From Coriobacteriia bacterium (GTDB lineage Bacteria > Actinomycetota > Coriobacteriia > Anaerosomatales > Anaerosomataceae): a stretch of DNA of 43,604 nucleotides. The notes below the pieces were generated by a model. It did not search any database, was not told the DNA's origin, and saw nothing but the letters and a program-made list of their open reading frames with translations. Numbering within the stretch: position 1 is the stretch's first letter; every line of letters starts with the position of its first letter. The position numbers and the translations under genes are program-made. The stretch is taken from contig JAFGVD010000046.1 of the NCBI GenBank assembly GCA_016938135.1, positions 1-43,604 on the forward strand, written 5' to 3'. Shown here in pieces: positions 16,731-25,015 of the stretch.

Positions 16731-18194
16731 ATGGTCGAGGAGACCGGGTCTCGCGCACTGCTGACCGACCTGTACCAGCTCACGATGGCCTACGGCTATC
16801 ACAGAGCCGGTATCGCGGATACTCGGGCCTGCTTCCATCTGTCGTTTCGTAACAACCCCTTCGGTGGTGGTTACTCTGTGGCGTGCGGTCTTGCGCAAGT
16901 ACTCGAGTACCTCGATGACCTGCGCTTCACGGACGAGGACTGCGCGTACCTGGCGGGTCAGTCGGGCAACGACGGCGAGCCGTTGTTCTCGGCGGAGTTC
17001 ATAGAGTGGCTGCGCACGATGCGCTTCGAGCTGGATATCTCCGCTGTTCCTGAGGGGACCGTTGTCTTCCCCGGCGAGCCGCTGCTGCGAGTCATCGGGC
17101 CCATCGCACAGTGTCAGATCGTGGAGACCCCGCTGCTCAACATCATCAACTTCCAGACGCTGATCGCAACGAAGTCGGCCCGTGTGTGTCTGGCCGCCGA
17201 GGGCGATCCGGTCATGGAGTTCGGCCTGCGACGCGCGCAGGGACCGGACGGGGGTATCTCGGCAAGCCGCGCCGCCTACATAGGCGGGTGTGCGGGGACA
17301 TCCAACACGCTGGCTGCGATGCGCTACGGCATCCCTGCATCGGGCACGCACGCGCACAGCTGGGTGATGGCTTTTGACAGCGAGCCGGAGGCGTTTGAGG
17401 CGTACGTCTCGGCGCTTCCTAACAACGCGACACTGCTGGTGGATACCTACGACACGCTTGAGGGCGTGCGAAACGCGGTGGAGGCCGGCAGGCTGCTGAG
17501 AGAGCGGGGCCATCGGTTGGCGGGCATCCGCATCGACTCCGGCGACCTGGCGTGGCTCTCCAAGCGCTCCAGAGAGTTATTGGACGAGGCCGGCTTCGAA
17601 GACACCAGGATCGTCGCCAGCAACGAGCTGGACGAGTATCTGATCGAGAGCCTCAAGGAGCAGGGCGCGCCCATCGAGCTCTGGGGGGTGGGGACGCGTC
17701 TGGTGACCGCCGAGGGGCAGCCTGCGCTTGGCGGCGTTTACAAGCTCTCTGCGATCCGCAAGCCTGGTCGTGATTGGGAACCGCGCATCAAAGTGTCCGA
17801 GCAGACCGCGAAGATCACCACGCCGGGCCTGCACGGGGTCCGTCGCTTCATGCGAGACGGCGTCTTTGTTGGCGACATGATCTACAGCGAGCTTGACCCG
17901 CCGTGCGATCAGGACTGCCTGATGGTGGATCCCGCCGATGTCACACGGCGCAAGAGCTTCTCGGCGGACGACACCTACGAGGAGCTCCTGGTCCCGGTGA
18001 TGCAGGGTGGTATGCGGGTCTACGACTCGCCGCCCATCACGGCGTCCCGGCTACGCGTGCAAGAGCAGCTCTCGCACCTTGATTCGTCACACAAGCGCTT
18101 CTTGAACCCCCACGGCTATGCGGTGGGGATCGAGCGGCGCCTGCACGAGCTCCGCACTCGCCTCATCATGGAAGCGCGTGGGATCGCGGACTGA
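16731..18194 (+). CDS. pncB: Nicotinate phosphoribosyltransferase
   Basis: PncB joins nicotinate to PRPP to make nicotinate mononucleotide, the entry step of the NAD salvage (Preiss-Handler) pathway. The 487-residue product starts with L-L-T-D-L-Y-Q-L-T-M-A-Y-G, the standard family N-terminus. It contains F-G-L-R-R-A-Q-G-P-D-G, the G-T-H-A-H-S-W-V-M-A-F block around the regulatory histidine, and I-R-I-D-S-G-D-L in the PRPP region. AAGGAG at 16720-16725 fits the second of two adjacent ATGs (16731) better than the first (16728). The nicotinamidase gene pncA follows on the same strand, so nicotinamide can be converted to nicotinate and then used here. Confidence 0.95.
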   Translation: MVEETGSRALLTDLYQLTMAYGYHRAGIADTRACFHLSFRNNPFGGGYSVACGLAQVLEYLDDLRFTDEDCAYLAGQSGNDGEPLFSAEFIEWLRTMRFELDISAVPEGTVVFPGEPLLRVIGPIAQCQIVETPLLNIINFQTLIATKSARVCLAAEGDPVMEFGLRRAQGPDGGISASRAAYIGGCAGTSNTLAAMRYGIPASGTHAHSWVMAFDSEPEAFEAYVSALPNNATLLVDTYDTLEGVRNAVEAGRLLRERGHRLAGIRIDSGDLAWLSKRSRELLDEAGFEDTRIVASNELDEYLIESLKEQGAPIELWGVGTRLVTAEGQPALGGVYKLSAIRKPGRDWEPRIKVSEQTAKITTPGLHGVRRFMRDGVFVGDMIYSELDPPCDQDCLMVDPADVTRRKSFSADDTYEELLVPVMQGGMRVYDSPPITASRLRVQEQLSHLDSSHKRFLNPHGYAVGIERRLHELRTRLIMEARGIAD

Positions 18195-18252
18195 GCGTGC
18201 GTGAGTACGGGGGATAGAGGTACAAACTAGACAAGCTGCCGAGGGAGGACCG

Positions 18253-18867
18253 ATGCGAGCACTGATACTGGTAGACATCCAAAACGACTTCATGCCGTTT
18301 GGGGCGCTGCCCGTCGTTGACGGCGATGCGGTCGTGTCGATCGCCAACGAACTGGCCCGGCGATCAAGCCTGGTGATTGCCACGCAAGACTGGCATCCAG
18401 CTGATCACGGCAGCTTCGCGCGGATGCATCCCACGCTCAAGCCGGGCGATGTGGTGGATCTGGGAGGCGTGGAGCAGGTGCTGTGGCCTGATCACTGCGT
18501 GCAGGGTACGCCAGGCGCGTCGTTCCACTCGGCGCTGGATGTCGCCAGGATCGATCATGTGGTCCGTAAGGGGACGGATCCGGGCGTGGACAGCTACAGC
18601 GGCTTTTACGACAACGATCGTCGTCTGGATACCGGGCTTGGCGAGTATCTGATGTCTCGCGGCGTGGACGAGGTTGTCATCTGCGGACTGGCTACCGACT
18701 ACTGCGTCAAATACACGGTGCTCGATGCAGTGGGTCTGGGCTTTGGCGTGACGGTGGTGGAGGATGCGTGCCGCGCTGTCGAGCTCCGTCCGGGCGATGG
18801 TGACCGGGCCTTGTTCGAGATGCATGCCGCAGGAGCGCGGGTCCTCGAGTCATCGGAACTCACGTGA
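18253..18867 (+). CDS. pncA: Nicotinamidase (pyrazinamidase)
   Basis: PncA hydrolyses nicotinamide to nicotinate and ammonia. The 204-residue protein has the catalytic triad Asp8 (V-D-I-Q-N-D-F), Lys106 (R-K-G-T-D) and Cys151 (A-T-D-Y-C-V), and metal ligands in T-Q-D-W-H-P-A-D-H (Asp46, His48, His52). The ATG is preceded by GAGGGAGG. It follows pncB by 58 bases, giving a compact NAD salvage pair. Its stop overlaps the GTG start of the next membrane protein gene (GTGA), so those two are coupled. Confidence 0.96.
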   Translation: MRALILVDIQNDFMPFGALPVVDGDAVVSIANELARRSSLVIATQDWHPADHGSFARMHPTLKPGDVVDLGGVEQVLWPDHCVQGTPGASFHSALDVARIDHVVRKGTDPGVDSYSGFYDNDRRLDTGLGEYLMSRGVDEVVICGLATDYCVKYTVLDAVGLGFGVTVVEDACRAVELRPGDGDRALFEMHAAGARVLESSELT

Positions 18868-19817
18868 CCGCCGGGCCCGTGTTCGAGTGGGAGAGCCGCA
18901 TCAACCTGTTCACGGACGGCTTCACACTGCGCGATATGCTCAAGGTCGGTGCGCTATCGCTGGCGATGATGTGGGCGATCGTCGCGGTGATGGGTCTTAT
19001 CGCCGAAGGTGAGCTCATCGTCATCCCTGTGCAGACTTTGCTGGTGATCGTGCCCATCTTGCTGGTCCTATACGTCTTTGCTGTGCTCCTGCTGGGCGTA
19101 TCGATGCGTATGCGGTTCTTCGTGGGTGAAGACGGTGTTGGTTGGGCGATGAGCAAGCGAACGGGATCGCTCTCACGGCTGGCGGTGCTGGCCGGTCTGC
19201 TGGGCGGCAGCCCATCGACTGCAGGCGCAGGTATGCTTGCAGTGGCCCGTGAGTCGGGGATGATCCCATGGGCCGACATAGTGAGCGTCATCGCCTATCC
19301 CGATCGTCGTGTGATCGCATTGCGTGACGGTTGGCATACACGCCTTCGTTTGTACTGCACCGCCGGGGAGTACGATGCGATTCTGGCGTATGCCAGGGAG
19401 CACGCAGCAAGCCCTGCCGCCGCAACATCTGTCCCGCTGCCCCGGCTAAGTCGTCGCGCTCTGGGAATCGTCGCGATCGCAGTCGTCGCGGCCGTGGGTG
19501 TGGCGTCGTGGGACTGGGCTTTCTATTCGGTGTCCGAGCAAAGCATGCTGGTTCTTGCGGTGCTGGCTATCGCATTCTCCGCGCTTTCAAGCATGGCGCT
19601 ACGCAGGATCACTGGACTGGTAGGGTTTGTCTCGGCAGCGTATGTGGGTCTGCGTATCATTATCGAAGCGGTGGATCCCATCACCACGCCATCGGGCATG
19701 GCGCTGGGGTACGGATGGGAGCTTGATACGCCGCTGCTGGTGCTCTCGGTAGCAGGTGTGTGCGTCTTGCTGGCGCTGTCAGGTCATCTGGTCCTCGGTA
19801 GGCGCCGTCAGGGCTGA
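18864..19817 (+). CDS. Polytopic membrane protein with a possible bacterial PH-like domain
   Basis: The 317-residue product has two long hydrophobic segments near the N-terminus (about 30-50 and 52-78) and four or so more in the last 120 residues. In between (about 90-185) lies a soluble part containing I-P-W-A-D-I-V-S-V-I-A-Y-P-D-R-R-V-I-A-L-R. That pattern resembles membrane-associated bacterial PH-like domains; this is inference. The GTG start overlaps the pncA stop, indicating translational coupling, although no role in NAD metabolism is evident. I cannot name the family. Confidence 0.7.
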   Translation: MTAGPVFEWESRINLFTDGFTLRDMLKVGALSLAMMWAIVAVMGLIAEGELIVIPVQTLLVIVPILLVLYVFAVLLLGVSMRMRFFVGEDGVGWAMSKRTGSLSRLAVLAGLLGGSPSTAGAGMLAVARESGMIPWADIVSVIAYPDRRVIALRDGWHTRLRLYCTAGEYDAILAYAREHAASPAAATSVPLPRLSRRALGIVAIAVVAAVGVASWDWAFYSVSEQSMLVLAVLAIAFSALSSMALRRITGLVGFVSAAYVGLRIIIEAVDPITTPSGMALGYGWELDTPLLVLSVAGVCVLLALSGHLVLGRRRQG

Positions 19818-19863
19818 ACGGGTAGACTCACAAAGGTCGGATAACAACAAGGAGGTCATCGCG

Positions 19864-20439
19864 ATGAAGGTAGTCGCTTTCAACTGCAGCGCGCGCAAGG
19901 ACGGCAACACGGCGGTGCTCATCGAGCGCGTGCTCGATGAGCTGCGCGCTGAGGGAATAGAGACCGAGCACGTCCAGCTGGCCGGAAAGAAGATCCAGGG
20001 CTGCACCGTGTGCATGAAGTGCGCCGAGCACAAAGACGGCAAGTGCCATGGACGCAACGACTTCGGCAACGAGTGTATCGAGATGGTGAACGATGCAGAC
20101 GGCATCATCATCGGTTCGCCGGTCTACTTCGCAGACATCACGCCTGAGGCCAAAGCGCTCATCGACCGCCTGGGCTATGTTGCGGGGCACAAGAAAGAGA
20201 TGCTCTACCGCAAAGTGGGCGCTGGCGTCATCGCCATGCGGCGTGCCGGCTCGGTGCATGCTCTTGACTCGATCAACCACCTGTTCCTCATCCGCCAGAT
20301 GGTGATCGCCGGATCGACCTACTGGAACGTGGGAATCGGCCGCGAGAAGGGCGAAGTCGCTCAGGACGAGGAAGGCATGCGCACCATGGAGAACCTGGGC
20401 AAGAACATGGCGTGGTTGCTTAAGAAGCTGGATGCCTGA
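19864..20439 (+). CDS. Flavodoxin-fold NAD(P)H-dependent FMN reductase family protein
   Basis: The 191-residue protein opens with M-K-V-V-A-F-N-C-S-A-R-K-D-G-N-T, the FMN phosphate-binding loop of the NADPH-dependent FMN reductase / iron-sulfur flavoprotein group. It has the second family block D-G-I-I-I-G-S-P-V-Y-F-A-D-I-T. A Cys pattern C-T-V-C-M-K-C-X8-C lies at residues ~40-55, as in proteins that may also carry an Fe-S cluster. Such proteins shuttle electrons or reduce small aromatics in anaerobes. The ATG at 19864 follows a perfect AAGGAGGT ribosome site. It is transcribed alone; the next gene is convergent. Confidence 0.88.
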   Translation: MKVVAFNCSARKDGNTAVLIERVLDELRAEGIETEHVQLAGKKIQGCTVCMKCAEHKDGKCHGRNDFGNECIEMVNDADGIIIGSPVYFADITPEAKALIDRLGYVAGHKKEMLYRKVGAGVIAMRRAGSVHALDSINHLFLIRQMVIAGSTYWNVGIGREKGEVAQDEEGMRTMENLGKNMAWLLKKLDA

Positions 20440-20446
20440 TGTTGGT

Positions 20447-21016
20447 CTAGAACAGCGCGATCAGGTCGTCCATCACGGCCTGAGCGTGATCCAGGCTCCA
20501 ATCCGCCAGCGACATGTACGGCTGGGGCGCGAATTCCAGCCCCATGTCGATAACGAGTTCCACTAGCGCGGCTAGTAGCTCTTCATGGCGCATGATTGCG
20601 CTCACGAGCCGGGGGTTGACCGCATCCGTTTCTGCCGAGAGGGGTGCGACGAACACCGCTTCGTCCCCGTCTTGGACGATGACGTCGAAACAGAAATTGC
20701 CGGCCGTGGTGACACTGATGCTCAGGCCGGGCTTCAGGGGCTTGGTCCAGGCCAGGCGGTCTTTCTGAAGTCCGGCGACACGTGCGAGGGTGAGCTCGTC
20801 CACAGCCATGGAGCAAGGGAATCTGGGTATCGAGAGCAAGACTTCCCTCAGGTTCACTGCGCTCACAAGCGTGCGCTCCGGTGCAATATCTCGCAAGACG
20901 TCCAGCGCGAGGTTGACCTCGATTGGAGACGCGGTGCTCAGTATGCTGCTCAGGAGTTCGGGCTCCACACAGAATACGGGTGCGAGCCGATTGAGGCTCG
21001 GGGTCAAAGAGATCAA
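20447..21016 (-). CDS. Hypothetical protein
   Basis: I do not recognise this 189-residue, acidic, apparently cytoplasmic protein. It looks mixed alpha/beta: the N-terminal 60 residues are helical and the middle has strands (F-C-F-D-V-I-V-Q-D-G-D-E-A-V-F-V-A-P-L). The start is uncertain: TTG at 21016 after AAGGCAGG is the longest option, and a GTG lies about 16 codons inside. The upstream interval to 21124 holds a perfect palindrome at 21082-21093 that may regulate it. It is convergent with the flavodoxin gene, with only 7 bases between the stops. Confidence 0.6.
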   Translation of the reverse strand: MISLTPSLNRLAPVFCVEPELLSSILSTASPIEVNLALDVLRDIAPERTLVSAVNLREVLLSIPRFPCSMAVDELTLARVAGLQKDRLAWTKPLKPGLSISVTTAGNFCFDVIVQDGDEAVFVAPLSAETDAVNPRLVSAIMRHEELLAALVELVIDMGLEFAPQPYMSLADWSLDHAQAVMDDLIALF

Positions 21017-21081
21017 CGATGCCTGCCTTGTCCTCGCGGGTCTGCAGGGGATTATCGGCGGCGTAGGGCGGGCACCGCGTG

Positions 21082-21093
21082 AGTGATATCACT
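21082..21093. promoter_or_regulatory. Perfect 12-bp palindrome, operator-like
   Basis: AGTGATATCACT is its own reverse complement and is the only notable element in the 108-base interval between two minus-strand genes. It is upstream of the hypothetical gene at 20447-21016. The symmetry fits a homodimeric regulator, but no regulator gene is adjacent. Confidence 0.35.
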
Positions 21094-21124
21094 GCAGCGC
21101 GATAACTCCGACGAGCGGTTGAGA

Positions 21125-21772
21125 TCAACGTGACGCTGCCAGGGCGATAAGGACCTGTCCCGCATAGTAGAGCGGAAGGCCCCACAGCTTGTTTGTGAAG
21201 CTGTGTGCGATGAAACGGTCGCGGGCCACGGCGAGGTCGGACAGGTAGAACAGAACCGCCCCCAGCGGAGCCAGCGTCCATACAGCTCCCGGGCTGCTGG
21301 CCGAGACGATCGCAGCGCCGGCCATCAATGATACGAGCAGCACGTAGATCCTCACGGGCAAACGCATCGAGCCGGTGTGAGGCTCAAGGCGGGTCCAGAC
21401 CAGATGCCCCACGACCATGAGCGCCACGAGCGCGACCACGGCCAGGTAGGGGGTAAGGCTCCCGGGATGGCGCACCGCTGAGGACACGAAGTGGGTCAGA
21501 TACGCCACATGCGCGAGGGCGAAGCTCGATAGCCCGACGAGGAACCAGCGCTTGGCTCTCAAGACGAGCGCGACGTCCCCGATGGCTCCAAAGACGAGCC
21601 CTACGTGGAGAGCATTGAGGCTACCGCCGCCGGTCACCGGAGCGAACGCGATAACCAGGAAGCCTGCCGAGGCAAGCGGCTTGAAGATCCAGCGCAGCGC
21701 GATCGACTCGCGGAAGTCCGCATAGAGCGTGCCCACAAGCCCGACGGCCGTTATCACGAGTCCCGCAGTCAT
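21125..21772 (-). CDS. YhhN/TMEM86-family membrane protein, putative lysoplasmalogenase
   Basis: The 215-residue protein has about eight hydrophobic segments. It carries the family blocks G-L-V-F-G-A-I-G-D-V-A-L-V near residue 60 and A-V-L-F-Y-L-S-D-L-A-V-A-R-D-R-F near residue 175, with N-K-L-W-G-L-P-L-Y-Y-A-G-Q just before the C-terminus. Conserved Asp residues in both blocks are thought to form the active site. Family members in animals hydrolyse the vinyl-ether bond of lysoplasmalogens (known). Plasmalogen lipids occur in many anaerobic bacteria, which would make such an activity sensible here; that is inference. The ATG overlaps the stop of the upstream membrane phosphodiesterase gene (ATGA). 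Confidence 0.88.
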   Translation of the reverse strand: MTAGLVITAVGLVGTLYADFRESIALRWIFKPLASAGFLVIAFAPVTGGGSLNALHVGLVFGAIGDVALVLRAKRWFLVGLSSFALAHVAYLTHFVSSAVRHPGSLTPYLAVVALVALMVVGHLVWTRLEPHTGSMRLPVRIYVLLVSLMAGAAIVSASSPGAVWTLAPLGAVLFYLSDLAVARDRFIAHSFTNKLWGLPLYYAGQVLIALAASR

Positions 21773-23469
21773 GCTGATGCCGTCTTCCGGGTCCTGGGGT
21801 GCAGCCTGCCAATCACGTAGGTGACCCCCGGGCCGAGTATGGCCAATGCGCCAAGCGCGGATATCTGGACGAGGTCGAGGTCGTACTGGAACGCGGCCTG
21901 CATGTCAGGCAGCCTCCACACGACATCGGTGCCCCACAGGCGCCAGAACACAGCTGCGCGCAGCGCAAGGACGGCCTGGATGGAGAGCGTCGTCGACACC
22001 CCGAGCACCAGCCAGCCGGCCAGATAGGGGTTTCTCGGCGGCTGAGGCCTTGCACGAAGCAGCGGATAGACGAGCGCTGCAACAGCGCAGGCGATTAGTC
22101 CCGCGATGATCGACTCGACCATGCGTTCGTTGAAGAAGGACTGCACCATCGACTCTTCATTGAACGCGGAGAGCGAGACCGTGTACTCGTGTATCACCGA
22201 GAAGAACAGATGGTAGACGCCGAAGTACGCCGCTGTGCCCGCCGCCATCGAGACCATGGCCTGCCATGACCACAACGCGATGATCATGCCGAATGCCGCG
22301 AGCACCGCCGCTGCCGCAACGAACGGCGCGAGTCGAGATGAGCGGTCGGACTCAAGGCGGGCAGTGTCAGCCGCGGCGTAGACCACTCGCACGTCGATGG
22401 CGCTCAGCGCCGGCTCAAGCGGCTCAACGGACGGCCTGATGATGGCCGAGTACGCTTGCGAGAACCGTCCTGCACGCTTGAGGTCCGCCACTACGGCGAG
22501 CGAGTCAGGGTCAGTGAGGATAGAGGTGATCGCAACTCCCCTCGCGTGACCGGGAGTCGCCAGCCCGCTGAGCACGGCTACCGTGGGGGCGATGTCCTCC
22601 AGCTCGGCGCGACTGGAGCCAAGCGCGACTCCGGGCCCTGCGAAGACGCAGGACGTGTGGATCACGGGGTCTTCCCAGCCCCCGTGGCCGCCTGCCGGGA
22701 TGTGACCATGGTCGGGCGTGACGCAAAAGACCGTCTCCCCGTCGTCCAGCCCATCCACAAGGCGCTGGAGGTCTGCATCCAAGCGGGCGACCATTTCGGT
22801 GTATTCGGAGGATGCCGCGCCGTACTGATGACCTGCTTCATCGATATCCGGGAGGTGGATGAGCACGAATCCGGCACCGCCAAGCTCTGCATCGAGCCGC
22901 AGAGCATCATCCGTGATGGTGCCGGACATATATGCGTCCGAGACCCAGTCGGTGAAGGCGGACGCATCTGCCTCCGAGGCGCCGTAGAGCGTGTCGAGAT
23001 CCGTAGGTCCCACGACAAGGGTCGAACGTCCCTCGGCCCGGGCGACATCCAGCAAGGTCTCGACTTCGACTTCGCGGTCATACCAGTTGGTCGTCACTCC
23101 TGAGATCTGCTGCGGTGCGCCCGAGAGTATCGTCGTCCACGTGGGGTATGAGAGCGATGGTTCCGGGACCGTCAGCAAAACATCGGCACCTCGTGCCCGG
23201 AGTCTGTTCATTGCGGGCATCGAGCGGGAAGCGGCATCGGTGAGGCCGTCGATGATCACGAGCACGACCCGCTTGTCTTCATCGGGATTGTTGACCCGTG
23301 TGGTTGCCGGGTCGATGGACGTGAAGGGGCTTCGGTAGTCAACGACCTGGGCCCAGGAGTGCGCAGCAAGCCGATAGGCGCCGTATGCGAAGCCCAGCGC
23401 CACCGCCAGCGAGATCACCAGAACCGTCCACCCTGCGGATGGTCGGGAGCTGCGACTACGTGCCCTCAT
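21769..23469 (-). CDS. Membrane-anchored alkaline phosphatase-superfamily protein (type I phosphodiesterase/nucleotide pyrophosphatase-like)
   Basis: The 566-residue protein has an N-terminal membrane anchor (about residues 12-36) and a phosphodiesterase/pyrophosphatase domain (about 65-310). A C-terminal part with about five membrane segments follows. Metal and nucleophile motifs are visible: V-L-V-I-I-D-G-L-T-D, P-S-L-S-Y-P-T-W-T-T-I-L-S-G with the candidate nucleophile, H-L-P-D-I-D-E-A-G-H, and V-T-P-D-H-G-H with a later His. This is the type I phosphodiesterase layout; the substrate could be a lipid head group. The ATG at 23469 follows AAGGAAGG. The long open frame upstream of it is only the antisense of the GGDEF gene. 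It is coupled to the lysoplasmalogenase-like gene. Confidence 0.85.
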   Translation of the reverse strand: MRARSRSSRPSAGWTVLVISLAVALGFAYGAYRLAAHSWAQVVDYRSPFTSIDPATTRVNNPDEDKRVVLVIIDGLTDAASRSMPAMNRLRARGADVLLTVPEPSLSYPTWTTILSGAPQQISGVTTNWYDREVEVETLLDVARAEGRSTLVVGPTDLDTLYGASEADASAFTDWVSDAYMSGTITDDALRLDAELGGAGFVLIHLPDIDEAGHQYGAASSEYTEMVARLDADLQRLVDGLDDGETVFCVTPDHGHIPAGGHGGWEDPVIHTSCVFAGPGVALGSSRAELEDIAPTVAVLSGLATPGHARGVAITSILTDPDSLAVVADLKRAGRFSQAYSAIIRPSVEPLEPALSAIDVRVVYAAADTARLESDRSSRLAPFVAAAAVLAAFGMIIALWSWQAMVSMAAGTAAYFGVYHLFFSVIHEYTVSLSAFNEESMVQSFFNERMVESIIAGLIACAVAALVYPLLRARPQPPRNPYLAGWLVLGVSTTLSIQAVLALRAAVFWRLWGTDVVWRLPDMQAAFQYDLDLVQISALGALAILGPGVTYVIGRLHPRTRKTASA

Positions 23470-23607
23470 TCGTGATTCCTTCCTTTTGTCTGCCCACCTC
23501 GCAGTGTGCCGTGGTGATGGTGCGGGTGGCAAGCGTTGATGAGAGGAACGCGGGCAGTCGTGTGGAATATTGAACCAGTGCTCTGCTTCCAGGGGGGAAG
23601 GTCGAGG

Positions 23608-24897
23608 ATGCCGGAAAGAATCGATGCGTTGGTGACATCCGGAGGTCTGCTCGATGCGGTGGTGGGGTCCATGAACGACATCATCTTCGTTCTCGATGTT
23701 GACTGTCGCTACTACGGCATCTGGGGCAGATGGTTGGTCGAGCATGACCTCCCAACATCTGATTTCGTTGGCAAGACATGCGCGGAAGTGTGGGGCGAGT
23801 CCGAGGCCGAGTTCTTCGCAGAGGTGAACGCTCAGGTCCTCACCGGACAGACAGTCGTGTTCGAGCGGTGGTTCGACATGCCCTGGGGCCCTGTCTACTA
23901 TCAGACGCGACTGAGCCCGCTCAAAGACGGCGATGACATCATCGGTATCTGCGGCATCCGCCGCGATGTCACAGACCTCAAGCAGGCGGAGGACGCGGTC
24001 CGGCGCGAGCGCGAGTATGCTCAGCGCGTTGTGGATACCGCTAACGTGATGATCGTGGGTATGGACGGAGATGGTGTGGTCCGCCTCTTCAATCATGCCG
24101 CCGAGGAGATCAGCGGCTACAGCCACGATGAGATCGTTGGCAAGAACTGGTTTGACACAGTGTGCCCGGCCGATCGTTATCCGGCGGTGTTGGGAGCGTT
24201 CAACAGTCTCTATCAGCGTTGCGAGGAAGATCCACGGCCGCATGCGTTCCGACGTTGTTCGGAGTCGCCCATCCTTGCCAAGAACGGCGAGGAGAGGTTG
24301 ATCTCCTGGATGGAGAGCGAGATCCCGCAAGCCGACCGGCGCCTCGATGTCGTTTCCTTCGGCATCGACATAACGCAGACACGACAGAACCAGCGCCAGC
24401 TGGAGCACCTTGCCACGCATGACCCTTTGACCGACCTGCCTAATCGACGATCGTTCGAGCGCGCCCTCAGTCGTACAGTCGCGCGTGCGCATCGCGGTAC
24501 TGCTTCAGTGGCTCTGTTCATCGACGTGGACGACTTCAAGCTCTGCAACGACCAGTACGGTCATGCGTTCGGGGATGCGGTGCTCAGCGAGGTGGCGCGC
24601 GCCTTGGAGAACGAGGTGCGGGAGCCCGATGTGGTCGCACGCCTTGGCGGCGATGAGTTCGGTGCGCTGCTTGAAGGCGCGAGCGTGTCGGATGCCAAGG
24701 TGGTCGCCCAGCGCATGAGGAATGGCGTACGGGCGATGGCGGAGCGCAGGGGGATAGCGCTGGATCTCAGCATTGGCGTGATGGGCATGGATGGATCCAC
24801 AGATTACGAGTGCGTGCTGACCGGCGCGGATACCGCGATGTATGCGTCCAAGCGTAGCGGTGCGGGTATCGTAGTCTATGAGCCTGAGTCGACCTGA
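23608..24897 (+). CDS. Diguanylate cyclase with two PAS domains
   Basis: The 429-residue protein has two PAS-like sensor domains (about 14-125 and 137-258) followed by a GGDEF domain (about 265-425). The active-site motif G-G-D-E-F is intact at 347-351. The inhibitory-site motif R-E-P-D (338-341) lies exactly five residues before it, so product inhibition by cyclic-di-GMP is expected. No membrane segment or EAL domain is present, so it probably makes c-di-GMP in the cytoplasm in response to a PAS-bound ligand. I chose the ATG at 23608 because GGGGGGAAGG lies 6 bases before it; an earlier in-frame start at 23536 lacks support. Confidence 0.94.
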   Translation: MPERIDALVTSGGLLDAVVGSMNDIIFVLDVDCRYYGIWGRWLVEHDLPTSDFVGKTCAEVWGESEAEFFAEVNAQVLTGQTVVFERWFDMPWGPVYYQTRLSPLKDGDDIIGICGIRRDVTDLKQAEDAVRREREYAQRVVDTANVMIVGMDGDGVVRLFNHAAEEISGYSHDEIVGKNWFDTVCPADRYPAVLGAFNSLYQRCEEDPRPHAFRRCSESPILAKNGEERLISWMESEIPQADRRLDVVSFGIDITQTRQNQRQLEHLATHDPLTDLPNRRSFERALSRTVARAHRGTASVALFIDVDDFKLCNDQYGHAFGDAVLSEVARALENEVREPDVVARLGGDEFGALLEGASVSDAKVVAQRMRNGVRAMAERRGIALDLSIGVMGMDGSTDYECVLTGADTAMYASKRSGAGIVVYEPEST

Positions 24898-25015
24898 GCA
24901 GGTCCGCAGTTCCCCAAGGCGCGGATGATACCGCAGTAGCCTCGACTTCCTGCTACGCTTGGGTAATATGAGCGTTCAGAATGAGACGACTCCTCGTCTT
25001 GATCAAGGAGGCACT

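Noticed and set aside
23470-24492. Long minus-strand extension that would add 341 residues to the N-terminus of the membrane phosphodiesterase
   Set aside because: It is the antisense of the PAS-PAS-GGDEF gene, shows no domain, and the real start at 23469 has a ribosome site and begins a membrane anchor.
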